A stretch of 64,000 bases of DNA from Sulfoacidibacillus ferrooxidans (GCF_022606465.1 NZ_JALBUF010000002.1:248001-312000); one strand, 5' to 3'. Shown: positions 1 through 9,899, counted from the first letter of the stretch. Translations and numbers: made by a program. Notes: generated by a model not told the origin, from the letters alone.

Positions 1-682
1 CAGTTTGCGGTGTATGCCACAAGTTCATGGAGCCAGTCGTCAAGTCTTAGATTATGTACGCGGTGTGCTCGAAGTGGAATTAAATGCTGCAACAGATAAT
101 CCACTTGTTTTTGCTGGCTCTAAAGAAGTCATATCAGGTGGTCATTTTCATGGGCAACCAGTAGCGCTTGCCATGGATTTTCTAAAGATTGGCGTGGCAG
201 AGATGGCTAATATCTCAGAACGCCGCGTGGAGCGTTTGGTCAATCCGAATTTAAGTGGATTGCCCGCATTTCTAGCCCAGAATCCCGGTTTATCCTCTGG
301 TCTTATGATCCTGCAATATGTTGCAGCATCGCTTGTTTCAGAAAATAAAGTGCTAGCACATCCTGCGAGTGTGGATTCGATCCCTTCATCTGCAGGTCAG
401 GAAGATCACGTATCGATGGGTACGACTGCAGCGCGCCAAGTAGATGAAATAGTCTCCAATACATCAAGAGTACTTGCTATTGAGGCAATTGCAGCAGCGC
501 AAGCAGTTGCATTACAGCAGGTTGAGGATCGCCTTGCACCACGCACAAGGCAATTGTATGATGCGATTCGAACGCGAGTACCAAGTGTGGTAGAAGATCG
601 TAGTTTATCTGAAGAAATAGAAATGTTAGCTGAAGAACTTTTGTATCTACGAGGTTCATTTTCTATTCCAATGTATGTTTGA
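1..682 (+). CDS. hutH: Histidine ammonia-lyase, C-terminal part (cut by window edge)
   Basis: Catalyses the first step of histidine degradation, non-oxidative deamination of L-histidine to urocanate, in the cytoplasm. The frame is open from the first base, and the readable protein begins [10 protein letters not shown], a hallmark of the middle of HutH. It continues with the conserved [12 protein letters not shown] and [12 protein letters not shown] segments of the aromatic amino acid lyase fold. About 227 residues remain of a family length near 510, so the MIO-forming Ala-Ser-Gly lies upstream of the window. The gene ends at a strong hairpin and is convergent with the permease gene. hutU and hutI lie about 5 kb further on in the same orientation, separated from hutH by four opposite-strand genes. 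Confidence 0.95.
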   Translation, partial: SLRCMPQVHGASRQVLDYVRGVLEVELNAATDNPLVFAGSKEVISGGHFHGQPVALAMDFLKIGVAEMANISERRVERLVNPNLSGLPAFLAQNPGLSSGLMILQYVAASLVSENKVLAHPASVDSIPSSAGQEDHVSMGTTAARQVDEIVSNTSRVLAIEAIAAAQAVALQQVEDRLAPRTRQLYDAIRTRVPSVVEDRSLSEEIEMLAEELLYLRGSFSIPMYV

Positions 683-692
683 ATGGAGAATA

Positions 693-730
693 CAAACAGG
701 TGAACGCTAACTATAGCGTTCACCTGTTTG
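693..730. terminator. Bidirectional terminator between hutH and permease
   Basis: Perfect 17-bp inverted repeat (693-709 with 714-730) around the 4-base loop ACTA, lying between two convergent stop codons. T-rich or A-rich flanks occur on both sides, so it can end transcripts from either strand. Confidence 0.8.
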
Positions 731-741
731 TTGTATGCTTG

Positions 742-2109
742 TTACATGGGTAAATGATTCTGCTGAGAATGTATTTTCATTTTCATGGGAAAGTAATAAA
801 GTACAGCTGAAATGATGAGTCCAACAAGCCAAGCAAAATCAGCATCACCTAAGTATTTAGAAATGGGTCCTACATATAACGCGGTATTCATAAATGGGAA
901 TTCTAGAGCAATGGCTACTACATAAGCGATGATTGCGATCCAATTGACTGCACCGTATGTACCTTGCCAATGAAAAATAGCATCAATATCATAGTGACCA
1001 TGGCGTACAAAATAAAAATCGACAAGGTTAATGGCTGTCCATGGAACTAAGAAGTAGAGAAGTAAAAGCAAGAAATTAGAGTAGTTATTTAAAAAGTCAC
1101 CTTGTCCCCAAATGGCAATGGCTGTCCCAAGAATTGCGATGATGCCACTGATACTTGTGCGAGAAGCGCTTGTAAAGCCAATTTTAGAAAACGCACTCAC
1201 GGTTGTAGTAATAGACATAAATCCTCCATAAAGATTAAGTACATTGACAGCGATAATACCAAGTAGAATGATTAGATCGACTATCCAGGATAAGTGAGGT
1301 CCTGCAATGGATGCAATGTAATTTGATGCGCTTGCATTAAATGCTTGTGATGCAGTTTGTGCTCCTACAGCTCCTAAGATCATCATCCACATACTTCCGA
1401 TCACAGAACCAAGATAGGTATACCAAAAGGTACTTGAGATTGATGTATCTTTTGGCAAATATCGAGAATAGTCAGCTACATAAGGTGCATATGTAATTTG
1501 CCAAGTCGCGACAATAGAGAGAACGAGGAAAAATGGTCCAAAGTCAAAGCTGTGATTGTGGAGACTTGCAGAAAAAGAAGGTGCAGTACATAGTTTGATA
1601 GTTAAAAAGAAAAAGACAATAGTGAATAAATAGGATACTACCCGCTCATAGCGATGAATCATGTCGTATCCGTATACGACTAGCAAGAAGGTTGCGAAGT
1701 TTGCAATAATAATGGAGGCGGCGAAAGGAATGTGAAGCAACGAGGTTAGTGCTTCTCCGCCTAATATTGCACTTGAAGCAAAGAAACCAATGTACATAAG
1801 TATCACCAAAATGAGAGGCAATATGGCACCGATAACGCCAAATTGGGCTCGTGACTGGATCATCTGCGGAATGCCAAGTCTAGGGCCTTCGGCAGAGTGA
1901 AGTGCCATGAAAATGCCACCAATAAGGTTGCCAAGTACTATGGCAATTATGGCCCAAAGCAAATTGAGCCCGAGAATAATAGCAAGGCCACCTGTGACGA
2001 CTGTCGTTACTTGCATATTGGCAGAAAACCAGATGGCAAACAAACTAGAAGGTTTTCCACGGCGATCGGATTCTGGTACGAATCCGATCGTGCGTTGTTC
2101 AACGTTCAT
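742..2109 (-). CDS. NCS1-family nucleobase/cation symporter (purine-cytosine permease type)
   Basis: Integral membrane transporter of 455 residues. The early part carries the family signature region (SLFAIWFSANMQ, then GNLIGG), followed by about 12 hydrophobic segments, which is typical of NCS1 symporters importing cytosine, purines, allantoin or hydantoins with Na+ or H+. The start is ATG at 2109, preceded by GGAGGG. It is the last gene of a minus-strand group with an amidohydrolase (about 40 bases upstream), an M20 amidase and an RpiR regulator. That grouping suggests it imports the compound those hydrolases break down. The substrate cannot be read from sequence; a hydantoin, ureide, nucleobase or histidine-derived imidazole are all possible. 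Confidence 0.85.
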   Translation of the reverse strand: MNVEQRTIGFVPESDRRGKPSSLFAIWFSANMQVTTVVTGGLAIILGLNLLWAIIAIVLGNLIGGIFMALHSAEGPRLGIPQMIQSRAQFGVIGAILPLILVILMYIGFFASSAILGGEALTSLLHIPFAASIIIANFATFLLVVYGYDMIHRYERVVSYLFTIVFFFLTIKLCTAPSFSASLHNHSFDFGPFFLVLSIVATWQITYAPYVADYSRYLPKDTSISSTFWYTYLGSVIGSMWMMILGAVGAQTASQAFNASASNYIASIAGPHLSWIVDLIILLGIIAVNVLNLYGGFMSITTTVSAFSKIGFTSASRTSISGIIAILGTAIAIWGQGDFLNNYSNFLLLLLYFLVPWTAINLVDFYFVRHGHYDIDAIFHWQGTYGAVNWIAIIAYVVAIALEFPFMNTALYVGPISKYLGDADFAWLVGLIISAVLYYFPMKMKIHSQQNHLPM

Positions 2110-2148
2110 AAACTTCCCTCCTACAAAATGTGTGTTGTGAGAAAAGAA

Positions 2149-3474
2149 TTAGATGCGGGCAAAATGTTCTTGTGCCTCAGCGACTAAAGTACGAATGCGC
2201 TCTTGATGGACAGTAAGCAGCGTGCCGTCTCGCATCACCTCCTTGCCAGCTACGACGACTCGCTTAATGGCCGTTGGTTGCATGCTGTAGACAACATGGG
2301 CTGGGAGTAGTTCTTTCGCAAATGGTTGTAGAGATAAATCTGTGGTATCGATTGCTATGAAATCTGCAAGATAAGTGGGGGTTAATTGGCCTGTGCGAAG
2401 GCGCAACATGTCTGCACCAGCCTGTGTTCCCATTAAAAGCGTATCGCTTGCACGAATGGCTGTGGCATCTAGGCGGTGTACTTTTTGCAAGAGCGCAGTC
2501 ATGCGCATTTCTTCAAATACACTTGTGCGGTTGTTGCTACAAGCACCGTCTGTGCCAAGCCCGATGCGCACTCCAGCTTGTAGTAGTTCTGGAATTTTCG
2601 TGACACCATCTGCTAAAAACATATTACTTGATGGGCAGTAGGCTAGAGACGCGCGGCGTGCGCCTAGCAAATCGATCTCATCTTGTTCTAGCCAAACAAG
2701 ATGAATAGCGATCATCGAGTCATCGACAACCCCTAGCTGGTCTAGATAGTGAATGGGACGTACGCCATAATCGCGTAAAATATCGTTCACTTCAAACATT
2801 TCTTCAGCTACATGAATGTGGAAGGGAGTATCGAGTTCCTGTGCTAGACGATGACCTGCTTTGATCATCTCAGGTGATGCAGCATGAGGACTATGTGGTG
2901 CTGGATGAACGCTAATCCGTGGGTGTGCATCGTACTTTTTAGCAAGTGTGCGCGTTCGTAACACGGCGTCTGAAACGGTCTCGCGGTAGGATAAAGGGGC
3001 ACCTGACCAGTCGTACATGGTGCGTGCCATCACAAAACGAATGCCAAGATCATCTGCTGCCTGCATGATGGCTTCGTCATTCTCTGTTCCATTGCCATGT
3101 ACATAGAAAAAGTCAGTTACAGTGGTCACACCATATTGCAACATTTCTCCAAAAGCGAGTAATGCTCCAGCATAGAGCGTTTTTGCATCGAGTGCAGGTG
3201 TGTATTTGTACAGTGCTTGGTCACGCCATACTAAGAAGGGCTCATCTGTTGCAATGCCTCGCAATAAACTTTGAAAAGAGTGATTGTGCGCATTGATGGC
3301 ACCTGGCATAATAGCGTATCCAGACCAGTCAATAAGAGGAGCATCAGGATAGTTTGCACGTAGTACGGCAAAGGGTCCAATAGCAATAATCAGATCATCT
3401 TGTACAGCAATCGTGCGATCTTGTTCGAATTGTCCTGCGATATATGCGTAATCTGCTTTGTAGAGAGTAATCAT
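2149..3474 (-). CDS. ATZ/TRZ-type amidohydrolase (deaminase/deiminase, substrate unknown)
   Basis: Metal-dependent hydrolase of the amidohydrolase superfamily, 441 residues from the ATG at 3474. That start has AAAGG at good spacing; an ATG three codons earlier sits directly on the ribosome site. Metal-binding features are visible: AHNH near residues 62-65, HIHVAEE in the middle, a later His in IHLVWL, and the GTDGACSNN loop with the catalytic Asp. These match the deaminase branch (SsnA/TrzN/MTA deaminase type). The segment around YVHGN and the hut context also recall formimidoylglutamate deiminase (HutF), another member of the superfamily. The assignment to deaminase or deiminase is therefore open. 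It lies 41 bases before the M20 amidase in reading direction and probably shares its transcript. Confidence 0.75.
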   Translation of the reverse strand: MITLYKADYAYIAGQFEQDRTIAVQDDLIIAIGPFAVLRANYPDAPLIDWSGYAIMPGAINAHNHSFQSLLRGIATDEPFLVWRDQALYKYTPALDAKTLYAGALLAFGEMLQYGVTTVTDFFYVHGNGTENDEAIMQAADDLGIRFVMARTMYDWSGAPLSYRETVSDAVLRTRTLAKKYDAHPRISVHPAPHSPHAASPEMIKAGHRLAQELDTPFHIHVAEEMFEVNDILRDYGVRPIHYLDQLGVVDDSMIAIHLVWLEQDEIDLLGARRASLAYCPSSNMFLADGVTKIPELLQAGVRIGLGTDGACSNNRTSVFEEMRMTALLQKVHRLDATAIRASDTLLMGTQAGADMLRLRTGQLTPTYLADFIAIDTTDLSLQPFAKELLPAHVVYSMQPTAIKRVVVAGKEVMRDGTLLTVHQERIRTLVAEAQEHFARI

Positions 3475-3514
3475 GATCTTCATCCTTTCATCTGTAAAAA
3501 TGAGCTAAACAAAA

Positions 3515-4768
3515 TTACCGTTGATCTAATTCCATGACGGTTTGAATGAATACTTGGATAGCAGGTGCTACGTCCTGAAGATCGGTGAGTTCTTCTTTAC
3601 AATGGCTTTTCCCGCCGATGCTTGGAACAAATAGCATTCCTGCACGTGTAAAACTCGCGATGTGTGTAGCGTCGTGTCCAGCCATGCTAAATAAGGTGCT
3701 GTATGGTGTGGATTGCTCTTGTGCCGCATGCTGTAACAACTCGATTACATCGTGAGCTAGGGGCTGTGGCGCTTGGTCTAATAAGATTTCTCGAGTGATA
3801 GAAACGCCGTATTCAGCTTCGATAGCTGCTGTTGCTTGTGCAAATGACCGAGCAGTGGCGTGCATGTCCTCAGTCGTAGCACCACGAATTTCGACCACAA
3901 GATCACAGGTGCCAGGAATGATGTTAGCAGCGTTTGGCGTTATAGCAAAGCGTCCGACTGTCCCGACGAGATCATCTCGATGGGATTCTTTGATCAAGGC
4001 TTCTAGTGCTAACGCTACTTTTGCACCAGCTAGCAGCGCATCGTGACGATCGCGCATCATGGTGGTACCAGCGTGGTTTGCTTCACCTAGGATCGTCACG
4101 TGTTCACGGTAAATACCGCAGATGCCATTCACGACGCCAAGGGGGATGTTAGCCTGTTCTAGGCGACGACCTTGTTCGATATGTAGCTCTAAGAAAGCAA
4201 AGAGATCGCTTGCTGACAAGTGTGATTCGTGTACGCGAGCGAGATTACCACCAGCAGCTGCAATGGCTTCTTGCAGGGATCGACCATCCCAGTCTTTAGA
4301 TGTATGCAGTTGTTCTTTCGTTAGTCGGCCTGTAACCGTTCTGCTGCCCATGGTAGAGAGATCAAAGGGATTAGGCTCTTCTGCAGTAAACGAAATAAAA
4401 GCGAGTGGATGACGGTTTGGAAAGCCGTGTTCTTTGAGCGTTTGGATGACTTCTAATGCGACAAGGATGCCTAGTGGTCCATCAAACCGTCCGCCATAGG
4501 GGACAGAGTCATGATGAGATCCGAGCGCGATAGCAGGTAGTTGTTCACAGCCTGCGTGTATACCCCAGATATTTGCGATGGGATCCACATGCACTGCGAG
4601 TCCGACTTCATCTTGCGCTATGGTCTGTAGCAAATGGCGAAGTTCTAGATCAGCAGTACTACCAAACGGGCGATGGACGCCGCCATCGCCTGTGGAACCA
4701 ATTCGTGAGACGCGTTCAAAGCGCTCTGCAAAGCGCTCCATTGAACAGCGAGGAGGTATCATTTTCAT
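3515..4768 (-). CDS. M20-family amidase (hydantoinase/carbamoylase, AllC-like)
   Basis: Zinc-dependent amidase of about 417 residues. Characteristic pieces are GSHHDS (metal His/Asp), TAEEPNPF (Glu pair), LHIEQG and the C-terminal AGHDATHI. Family members hydrolyse allantoate, N-carbamoyl amino acids or ureidopropionate. The ATG at 4768 has GGGG eight bases before it; an in-frame start ten codons earlier (4798) lacks a ribosome site. It sits between the RpiR regulator and the amidohydrolase on the same strand. Because hutG is not seen in the window, cleavage of an N-formyl or N-formimidoyl glutamate by this enzyme is conceivable, but that is inference only. Confidence 0.85.
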   Translation of the reverse strand: MKMIPPRCSMERFAERFERVSRIGSTGDGGVHRPFGSTADLELRHLLQTIAQDEVGLAVHVDPIANIWGIHAGCEQLPAIALGSHHDSVPYGGRFDGPLGILVALEVIQTLKEHGFPNRHPLAFISFTAEEPNPFDLSTMGSRTVTGRLTKEQLHTSKDWDGRSLQEAIAAAGGNLARVHESHLSASDLFAFLELHIEQGRRLEQANIPLGVVNGICGIYREHVTILGEANHAGTTMMRDRHDALLAGAKVALALEALIKESHRDDLVGTVGRFAITPNAANIIPGTCDLVVEIRGATTEDMHATARSFAQATAAIEAEYGVSITREILLDQAPQPLAHDVIELLQHAAQEQSTPYSTLFSMAGHDATHIASFTRAGMLFVPSIGGKSHCKEELTDLQDVAPAIQVFIQTVMELDQR

Positions 4769-4807
4769 CAACATGTCCCCTTTAATACAAGTTTTCAAGA
4801 ATATAAA

Positions 4808-5674
4808 CTATGGTTCTGTATAGTAGGTTTGTTTCGTTTGATCGATGTATTCTAGTGCTTGCAGGCGGTTTTGACTTTGAGTAGCTGTTTGTTGTGCTAC
4901 CTCGCGAATCAATAAATTAATTGCAGTCATTGGTGCCGCGTACGAATCAAAGAGGGATGCTGTGGCTACAGGAACAGCGAGCGTAATATCTGCATAGCGT
5001 GCCAATGGAGAGGCTTCATGGTCAGTTATGACGGCGATCGTAAAAGGTTGTTTTCGCACTTCTTGTAGCCATTCTACGAGAATGCGAGGATAGCGAGGGA
5101 ATCCAAGTACCACGATCAATTCACGGTCTACTTCTGCGATAGGAAGATGTTCCCACAGCGTATCGCCCGGGTGAGCCTGATATACTTGTGGGCGGACTTT
5201 ACTCAGAAAATAGTGCGCATAGGGCATGAGCGTAGCTGATGCGCGAGCACTAACAAAAATCACCTGACGGGCGGTAGCCATCTGTGTTGCTAGTGCAGAG
5301 AAAGCTGCAGAATTTGTGATGAGTAGTAATTGTTCGAGATTATGTTGCTCACTTTGAACCACTCGGTCTCCTTCATCACTTTGTGGATGATTGGCAAACC
5401 ATAGCCGTTCGGTCGCTGAGAGCTCTTGGCGTATCAGTTGTTGCATCGCTTTATTCCAGTCTGTATATCCTAAAAACCCGAGTAGACTCGCAAATCGTGA
5501 GATCGAGGCTTGACTTACACCGACTTCCTTTGCCAATTCGGCAGAGGTCATAAAGGCAGCTTTGCGATAGTGAGTTTCTAGGTATAAAACAATCAGGCGA
5601 TTGACATCTGAACTGTGACGCGCGATATGCCACCATTGTTCGAGAGTGGATGGGACGCTAGATGGTTGGTTCAC
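4808..5674 (-). CDS. RpiR/MurR-family transcriptional regulator (HTH + SIS)
   Basis: DNA-binding regulator of 288 residues. An N-terminal helix-turn-helix (roughly residues 20-80, with SAELAKEVGVSQASISRFA as recognition region) is followed by a SIS domain (about 120-260) that normally senses a phosphorylated or small-molecule ligand. The GTG start has AAGGGAG six bases upstream. It heads the minus-strand hydrolase/permease group and is divergent from hutU with a 174-base intergenic region, so it is well placed to control both the hydrolase group and hutUI. The ligand is unknown; urocanate or the transported compound are candidates. Confidence 0.9.
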   Translation of the reverse strand: MNQPSSVPSTLEQWWHIARHSSDVNRLIVLYLETHYRKAAFMTSAELAKEVGVSQASISRFASLLGFLGYTDWNKAMQQLIRQELSATERLWFANHPQSDEGDRVVQSEQHNLEQLLLITNSAAFSALATQMATARQVIFVSARASATLMPYAHYFLSKVRPQVYQAHPGDTLWEHLPIAEVDRELIVVLGFPRYPRILVEWLQEVRKQPFTIAVITDHEASPLARYADITLAVPVATASLFDSYAAPMTAINLLIREVAQQTATQSQNRLQALEYIDQTKQTYYTEP

Positions 5675-5848
5675 GACAGGCTCCCTTGTGAATGGAATGA
5701 TTCATAAAAATGACTGAAATAAATGCTACTATTCAATTGACGTAATTGCAAGACAAAATTGACTGTGCTAGCATAGTGGTAAGGTAAGAGTTACGTGTAT
5801 GTGTGGTCATGGATCATTGTACTTAGCGTTTCGGAGAGGATGAGTTGA

Positions 5849-7510
5849 ATGGTTGTATCTACTCGTGGCATGATTCGGGCACCGCGTGGTAGTGAGCTGT
5901 CTTGTAAGGGTTGGGAACAAGAAGCTGCGCTGCGCATGTTAATGAATAACCTCGATCCAGAGGTAGCAGAACGGCCAGAGGATCTCGTGATTTATGGTGG
6001 ACGGGGAAAAGCGGCGCGCAACTGGGAAGCATATGATGCGATCGTGCGAGCATTGCGCACATTAGAAAATGACGAGACTCTTTTAATTCAATCGGGTAAG
6101 CCAGTGGGTGTATTTCGGACGCACGAAGATGCGCCACGAGTTCTACTGGCAAATTCTATGCTCGTACCGGCTTATGCCAATTGGAAACATTTTGATGAAC
6201 TCGATCAAAAAGGGCTTATGATGTTTGGGCAAATGACGGCCGGTAGTTGGATTTATATTGGCTCACAAGGAATTTTGCAAGGCACCTTTGAAACATTTGC
6301 AGAGGCTGCAAGACAACATAAAGGAGGCACACTTGCAGGGACGTGGACTTTGACTGCAGGCCTTGGCGGTATGGGTGGTGCACAGCCGCTTGCAGTGACG
6401 ATGAACGATGGCGTGGCATTGATTGCTGAAGTAGATATGCACCGTATACAACGGCGTCTAGAAACTAAGTATTTGGATGTGTTAGCACGAAATCTCGATG
6501 AAGCTCTCGTACTTGTGCGTGATGCAGTAGCTAACAAACAACCGCTTTCAGTTGCTGTCCATATGAATGCAGTGGATGTGTACAAAGCATTGCTTGAACG
6601 AGGTATCATTCCTGATTTTGTAACCGATCAAACGTCTGCACATGATCCGCTCTATGGATATTTACCACAAGGATTGTCGCTAGAAGAGGGGGATCGCCTA
6701 CGTACAGCAGATCCTGAGACTTATCTTGCACGATCAAAAGCAAGTATGGCAGAGCACGTGCGCTTGATGCTACACATGAAACAACGCGGATCTATCGTTT
6801 TTGATTATGGGAATAATATTCGCCAAGTGGCGTTTGATGAAGGCGTAAAAGATGCGTTTGATTTTCCGGGATTCGTTCCAGCTTATATTCGCCCACTATT
6901 TTGCGAAGGGAAGGGTCCATTTCGCTGGGCTGCATTATCTGGTGATCCAGAAGATATTAAACGGACCGATGAGCTGGTGCTTGAACTATTTCCAGAAGAC
7001 ACTCATTTGCGCACGTGGATTGAAAAAGCGCAGCGACAAGTTGCTTTTCAGGGACTACCTGCGCGGATTTGCTGGTTGGGTTATGGTGAACGTGTGAAGT
7101 TTGGCTTAGCTATGAATGAACTCGTTAAAAAGGGTGAATTAAAAGGGCCCATCGTGATTGGACGCGATCATTTGGATGCAGGTTCAGTTGCATCTCCTAA
7201 TCGCGAAACGGAAAGTATGAAAGACGGTAGTGATGCCGTAGCTGACTGGCCTATTTTAAATGCGCTGCTCAATACTGCGGCAGGTGGTTCTTGGATTTCT
7301 GTTCATCATGGTGGTGGTGTGGGAATGGGATACTCCATTCATGCCGGCATGGTTGTCGTGGCAGATGGATCAGAGCGTGCCTTTCGCAAATTACAACGGG
7401 TGCTTACAACCGACCCTGGTATGGGCGTGGTTCGACATGTCGATGCAGGATATGAGCGTGCAGAACAGGTAGCCAAGGAGCGCGGCGTCCGAGTGCCGAT
7501 GTGGGAGTAG
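5849..7510 (+). CDS. hutU: Urocanate hydratase
   Basis: Second enzyme of histidine degradation: adds water to urocanate to give 4-imidazolone-5-propionate, using tightly bound NAD+ as electrophile. The 553-residue length matches the family (about 550-560). Conserved stretches include [11 protein letters not shown], the QSGKPVGVF segment, [12 protein letters not shown] (NAD+-binding loop) and [11 protein letters not shown] with the active-site Cys. The start ATG follows GGAGAGGA. hutI follows after a hairpin. The gene is divergent from the RpiR regulator. Confidence 0.97.
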   Translation: MVVSTRGMIRAPRGSELSCKGWEQEAALRMLMNNLDPEVAERPEDLVIYGGRGKAARNWEAYDAIVRALRTLENDETLLIQSGKPVGVFRTHEDAPRVLLANSMLVPAYANWKHFDELDQKGLMMFGQMTAGSWIYIGSQGILQGTFETFAEAARQHKGGTLAGTWTLTAGLGGMGGAQPLAVTMNDGVALIAEVDMHRIQRRLETKYLDVLARNLDEALVLVRDAVANKQPLSVAVHMNAVDVYKALLERGIIPDFVTDQTSAHDPLYGYLPQGLSLEEGDRLRTADPETYLARSKASMAEHVRLMLHMKQRGSIVFDYGNNIRQVAFDEGVKDAFDFPGFVPAYIRPLFCEGKGPFRWAALSGDPEDIKRTDELVLELFPEDTHLRTWIEKAQRQVAFQGLPARICWLGYGERVKFGLAMNELVKKGELKGPIVIGRDHLDAGSVASPNRETESMKDGSDAVADWPILNALLNTAAGGSWISVHHGGGVGMGYSIHAGMVVVADGSERAFRKLQRVLTTDPGMGVVRHVDAGYERAEQVAKERGVRVPMWE

Positions 7511-7591
7511 TATCTGATGATCTGAGCGTATACGAGTCGGAAGTACGCATAGTTTGAGATGGGTGCAAGATGTACATGTGTAACGTGTGGC

Positions 7592-7616
7592 CCCCAGTGC
7601 ACTCTTTGCACTGGGG
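7592..7616 (+). terminator. Hairpin between hutU and hutI
   Basis: Perfect 10-bp GC-rich stem (7592-7601 with 7607-7616) with a 5-base loop, followed only by the weak run CATTTTC. It lies between the hutU stop and the hutI ribosome site. It could be a partial terminator that lowers hutI expression or an mRNA-stabilising stem. Confidence 0.6.
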
Positions 7617-7647
7617 CATTTTCATGGGGAGACTAGGGAGGTTACTT

Positions 7648-8910
7648 ATGAGGCGTGTAAAAAGGTTGATCGATCATATTGGTTTATTGTGGACGATGAG
7701 TTCCGATAGTGAGCAGGCAGATGCACAGCCGTTGTGTGGACGCGATGCGATGCGAGACGTGGGGGCTATGACTGATGCGGCGATTGCCATCGATGATGAA
7801 GGAATGATTATGGCCGTTGGGAAAAGTAAGGAGCTTCGGGGACTCATAGATGGAGCCACTGAGGTTGTAGATGCCCATCAGGGATTTGTTTGCCCAGGCT
7901 TTATCGATCCACATACGCATCTTGTACACGGTGGATCGCGTGAACATGAATTGCCTTTACGGTTAAAAGGTGCAGATTACCTAGATATCTTGCGGTCGGG
8001 CGGCGGCATTATGAGCACTGTTTCTATGACTCGAGAACGGTCAGAACGGGAATTGTATGAGCAAGCACACCAAAGTGCATTGCGGATGCGATCCTTTGGA
8101 GTCACTACCGTCGAGGCTAAGACAGGGTATGGATTGAATGTGCTTGATGAGCTCAAACAACTGCGTGTGGCGAAGGCTTTGGAACTCAGTATGGCACTGA
8201 GGTTTGTGCATACGGCTATGCCTGCGCATGCTGTGCCCACAGATCGACGTGGTGATCGCGATCAATTGATTCAGGAACTCGCAGACATGTATGTGGAGTT
8301 ACATAAACAAGGGGCAGAGTTTGCTGATGTGTTTGTGGATGAAGGCGCTTTTTCTCTAGAGGAGGGTCGCTATCTCTTAGAGACTGCAAAAAACGAAGGT
8401 ATGAAATTAAAAATTCATGCGGATGAGTTAGTGGCACTTGGTGGTGCTGAGTTAGCAGCAGAGCTAGGTGCAGTGTCTGCAGACCATTTACTTGCAGCCA
8501 GTGACAAAGGGTTACTCGCTATGGCGGAAGCTGGAGTGATCGCCGTATGTTTACCAGGGACTTCATTTTATTTACAAAAACAACCTGCTCGCGCTCGTTT
8601 TATGATGGATGAGGCAAAACTTGGCGTTGCTATCGCGACAGATTATAATCCAGGGTCCTCACCGTCTGAAAACTTCTCACTCACGATGAGCTTAGCTCTA
8701 CTGACGCTTCGCATGACTCCTGAGGAGGTTTTTGTAGCTGCGACAAGAAATGCAGCTTGTGCAATTAATCGCGGCCACATGTCTGGAGTATTGCGACCGG
8801 GAAGGTCTGCTGATGTGGTGATCTTTGATGCCCCTAATCCAGAATATGTGTTGACGCACTATGGGGTTTCACATGTGTCTAAAGTATACGTACAAGGTCA
8901 ACTTGTATAG
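7648..8910 (+). CDS. hutI: Imidazolonepropionase
   Basis: Third step of histidine degradation: hydrolyses 4-imidazolone-5-propionate to N-formimidoyl-L-glutamate. About 420 residues from the ATG at 7648, which has GGGAGG nine bases upstream. The frame is open back to 7570, but that extension encodes the preceding hairpin. Amidohydrolase features are DPHTHLVHGG (metal HxH), KTGYGL, a mid-protein KIHADE, and ATDYNPGSSP with the metal Asp. No hutG (formimidoylglutamase) follows; the next gene is an inositol-phosphatase family member. Confidence 0.97.
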   Translation: MRRVKRLIDHIGLLWTMSSDSEQADAQPLCGRDAMRDVGAMTDAAIAIDDEGMIMAVGKSKELRGLIDGATEVVDAHQGFVCPGFIDPHTHLVHGGSREHELPLRLKGADYLDILRSGGGIMSTVSMTRERSERELYEQAHQSALRMRSFGVTTVEAKTGYGLNVLDELKQLRVAKALELSMALRFVHTAMPAHAVPTDRRGDRDQLIQELADMYVELHKQGAEFADVFVDEGAFSLEEGRYLLETAKNEGMKLKIHADELVALGGAELAAELGAVSADHLLAASDKGLLAMAEAGVIAVCLPGTSFYLQKQPARARFMMDEAKLGVAIATDYNPGSSPSENFSLTMSLALLTLRMTPEEVFVAATRNAACAINRGHMSGVLRPGRSADVVIFDAPNPEYVLTHYGVSHVSKVYVQGQLV

Positions 8911-9059
8911 CTAGAGTGCTTCGTTTCACGTGAAAAGCTTAAAAATCGTGTCGAATATCTAAGCTTTGCCTATCGACTGTTTTGTGTAGATGAGCACCAC
9001 TTGTTGTATAATTTACGTCAGATCTCAACTGACTGTAGAAGCAAAAAGGGGTGTGTTTT

Positions 9060-9878
9060 GTGGATTTTAACCATGCACAACATGTAGCCGAAGATGCCGC
9101 CCGCGTAGCAGGAGAACAGATTCGCCGATGGATTGGGAGGCCAGCGCAAACTTCGCAAAAATCTTCGCCGCATGATCTTGTGACAGAAGTAGATAAAGCC
9201 TGTCAGGAAGCGATCTATGAAGTATTACAACAGGCGTATCCTACGAGCGCGATGTTAGGTGAGGAATCGGTTGCGCCTGGAGCAACTGCGGCAGCTCTTG
9301 CTGTGGAACAGGCGACCAAAGAGTTGCTATGGGTTGTCGATCCAATTGATGGTACATTGAACTTCATCCGTGGGTTACCAGCGTGTACAGTGTCTATTGG
9401 ACTTGTGGTTGATTCCATTGGAATGGTTGGCGTAATTTATGATCCTATGCGGGATGAAATGTTTTCAGGCATTCGGGGACAAGGGGCAAGTTGCAATGGG
9501 CGTCCCATACAGGTGTCTAAAGAGGCGGAGTTAGCTAGTTGTATATTGGCGAGTGGGTTTCCGACAGGCGCATATCGCGGGCGCAATGCAGAGCAAATTA
9601 AGCGGTTTGGTTATCATGTTCGCAATGTGCGAGCGTTTGGGTCCGCAGCGTTGCATCTGGCGTACGTGGCTGCTGGTAGGTTGGATGGTTTTTGGGAAAA
9701 TGATTTAAATGCATGGGACCTTTTAGCCGGGGCTGTGCTTGTTGAAGCAGCGGGTGGACGTGTGAGTGATGTAACGGGTAGCGTCTATTCGTTAGCTACG
9801 CGACATGTGGCTGCAACAAACGGGATGATTCACGATCAGCTTTTGCGCGATTTGGATCTAGATGTGCCTCTCGCGTGA
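9060..9878 (+). CDS. Inositol monophosphatase family protein (SuhB-like)
   Basis: Mg2+-dependent, Li+-sensitive type phosphatase fold of 272 residues. Metal-binding motifs are GEES (about residue 75), DPIDGTLNF (about 100) and the C-terminal WDLLAGAVLVEAAGG. Members dephosphorylate inositol-1-phosphate, 3'-phosphoadenosine 5'-phosphate or related sugar phosphates; which one is not clear here. The GTG start at 9060 is set by AAAGGGG eight bases upstream. A TATAAT box at 9007-9012 suggests its own promoter, although no good -35 is visible. pncB follows after 21 bases and is probably cotranscribed, which hints at a nucleotide-phosphate role. Confidence 0.9.
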   Translation: MDFNHAQHVAEDAARVAGEQIRRWIGRPAQTSQKSSPHDLVTEVDKACQEAIYEVLQQAYPTSAMLGEESVAPGATAAALAVEQATKELLWVVDPIDGTLNFIRGLPACTVSIGLVVDSIGMVGVIYDPMRDEMFSGIRGQGASCNGRPIQVSKEAELASCILASGFPTGAYRGRNAEQIKRFGYHVRNVRAFGSAALHLAYVAAGRLDGFWENDLNAWDLLAGAVLVEAAGGRVSDVTGSVYSLATRHVAATNGMIHDQLLRDLDLDVPLA

Positions 9879-9899
9879 GGAAAGAAGGGACTTGAAGGC

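Noticed and set aside
406-723. Long antisense frame opposite hutH
   Set aside because: Opposite a conserved gene, no ribosome site, no recognisable domain. The same applies to antisense frames at 7339-7625, 14215-14652, 32085-32756 and 41484-41978.
8930-8970. AAAGCTTA/TAAGCTTT repeat downstream of hutI as terminator
   Set aside because: Only 8 bp, AT-rich, with an 18-base loop and no T-run; not reported as a terminator.
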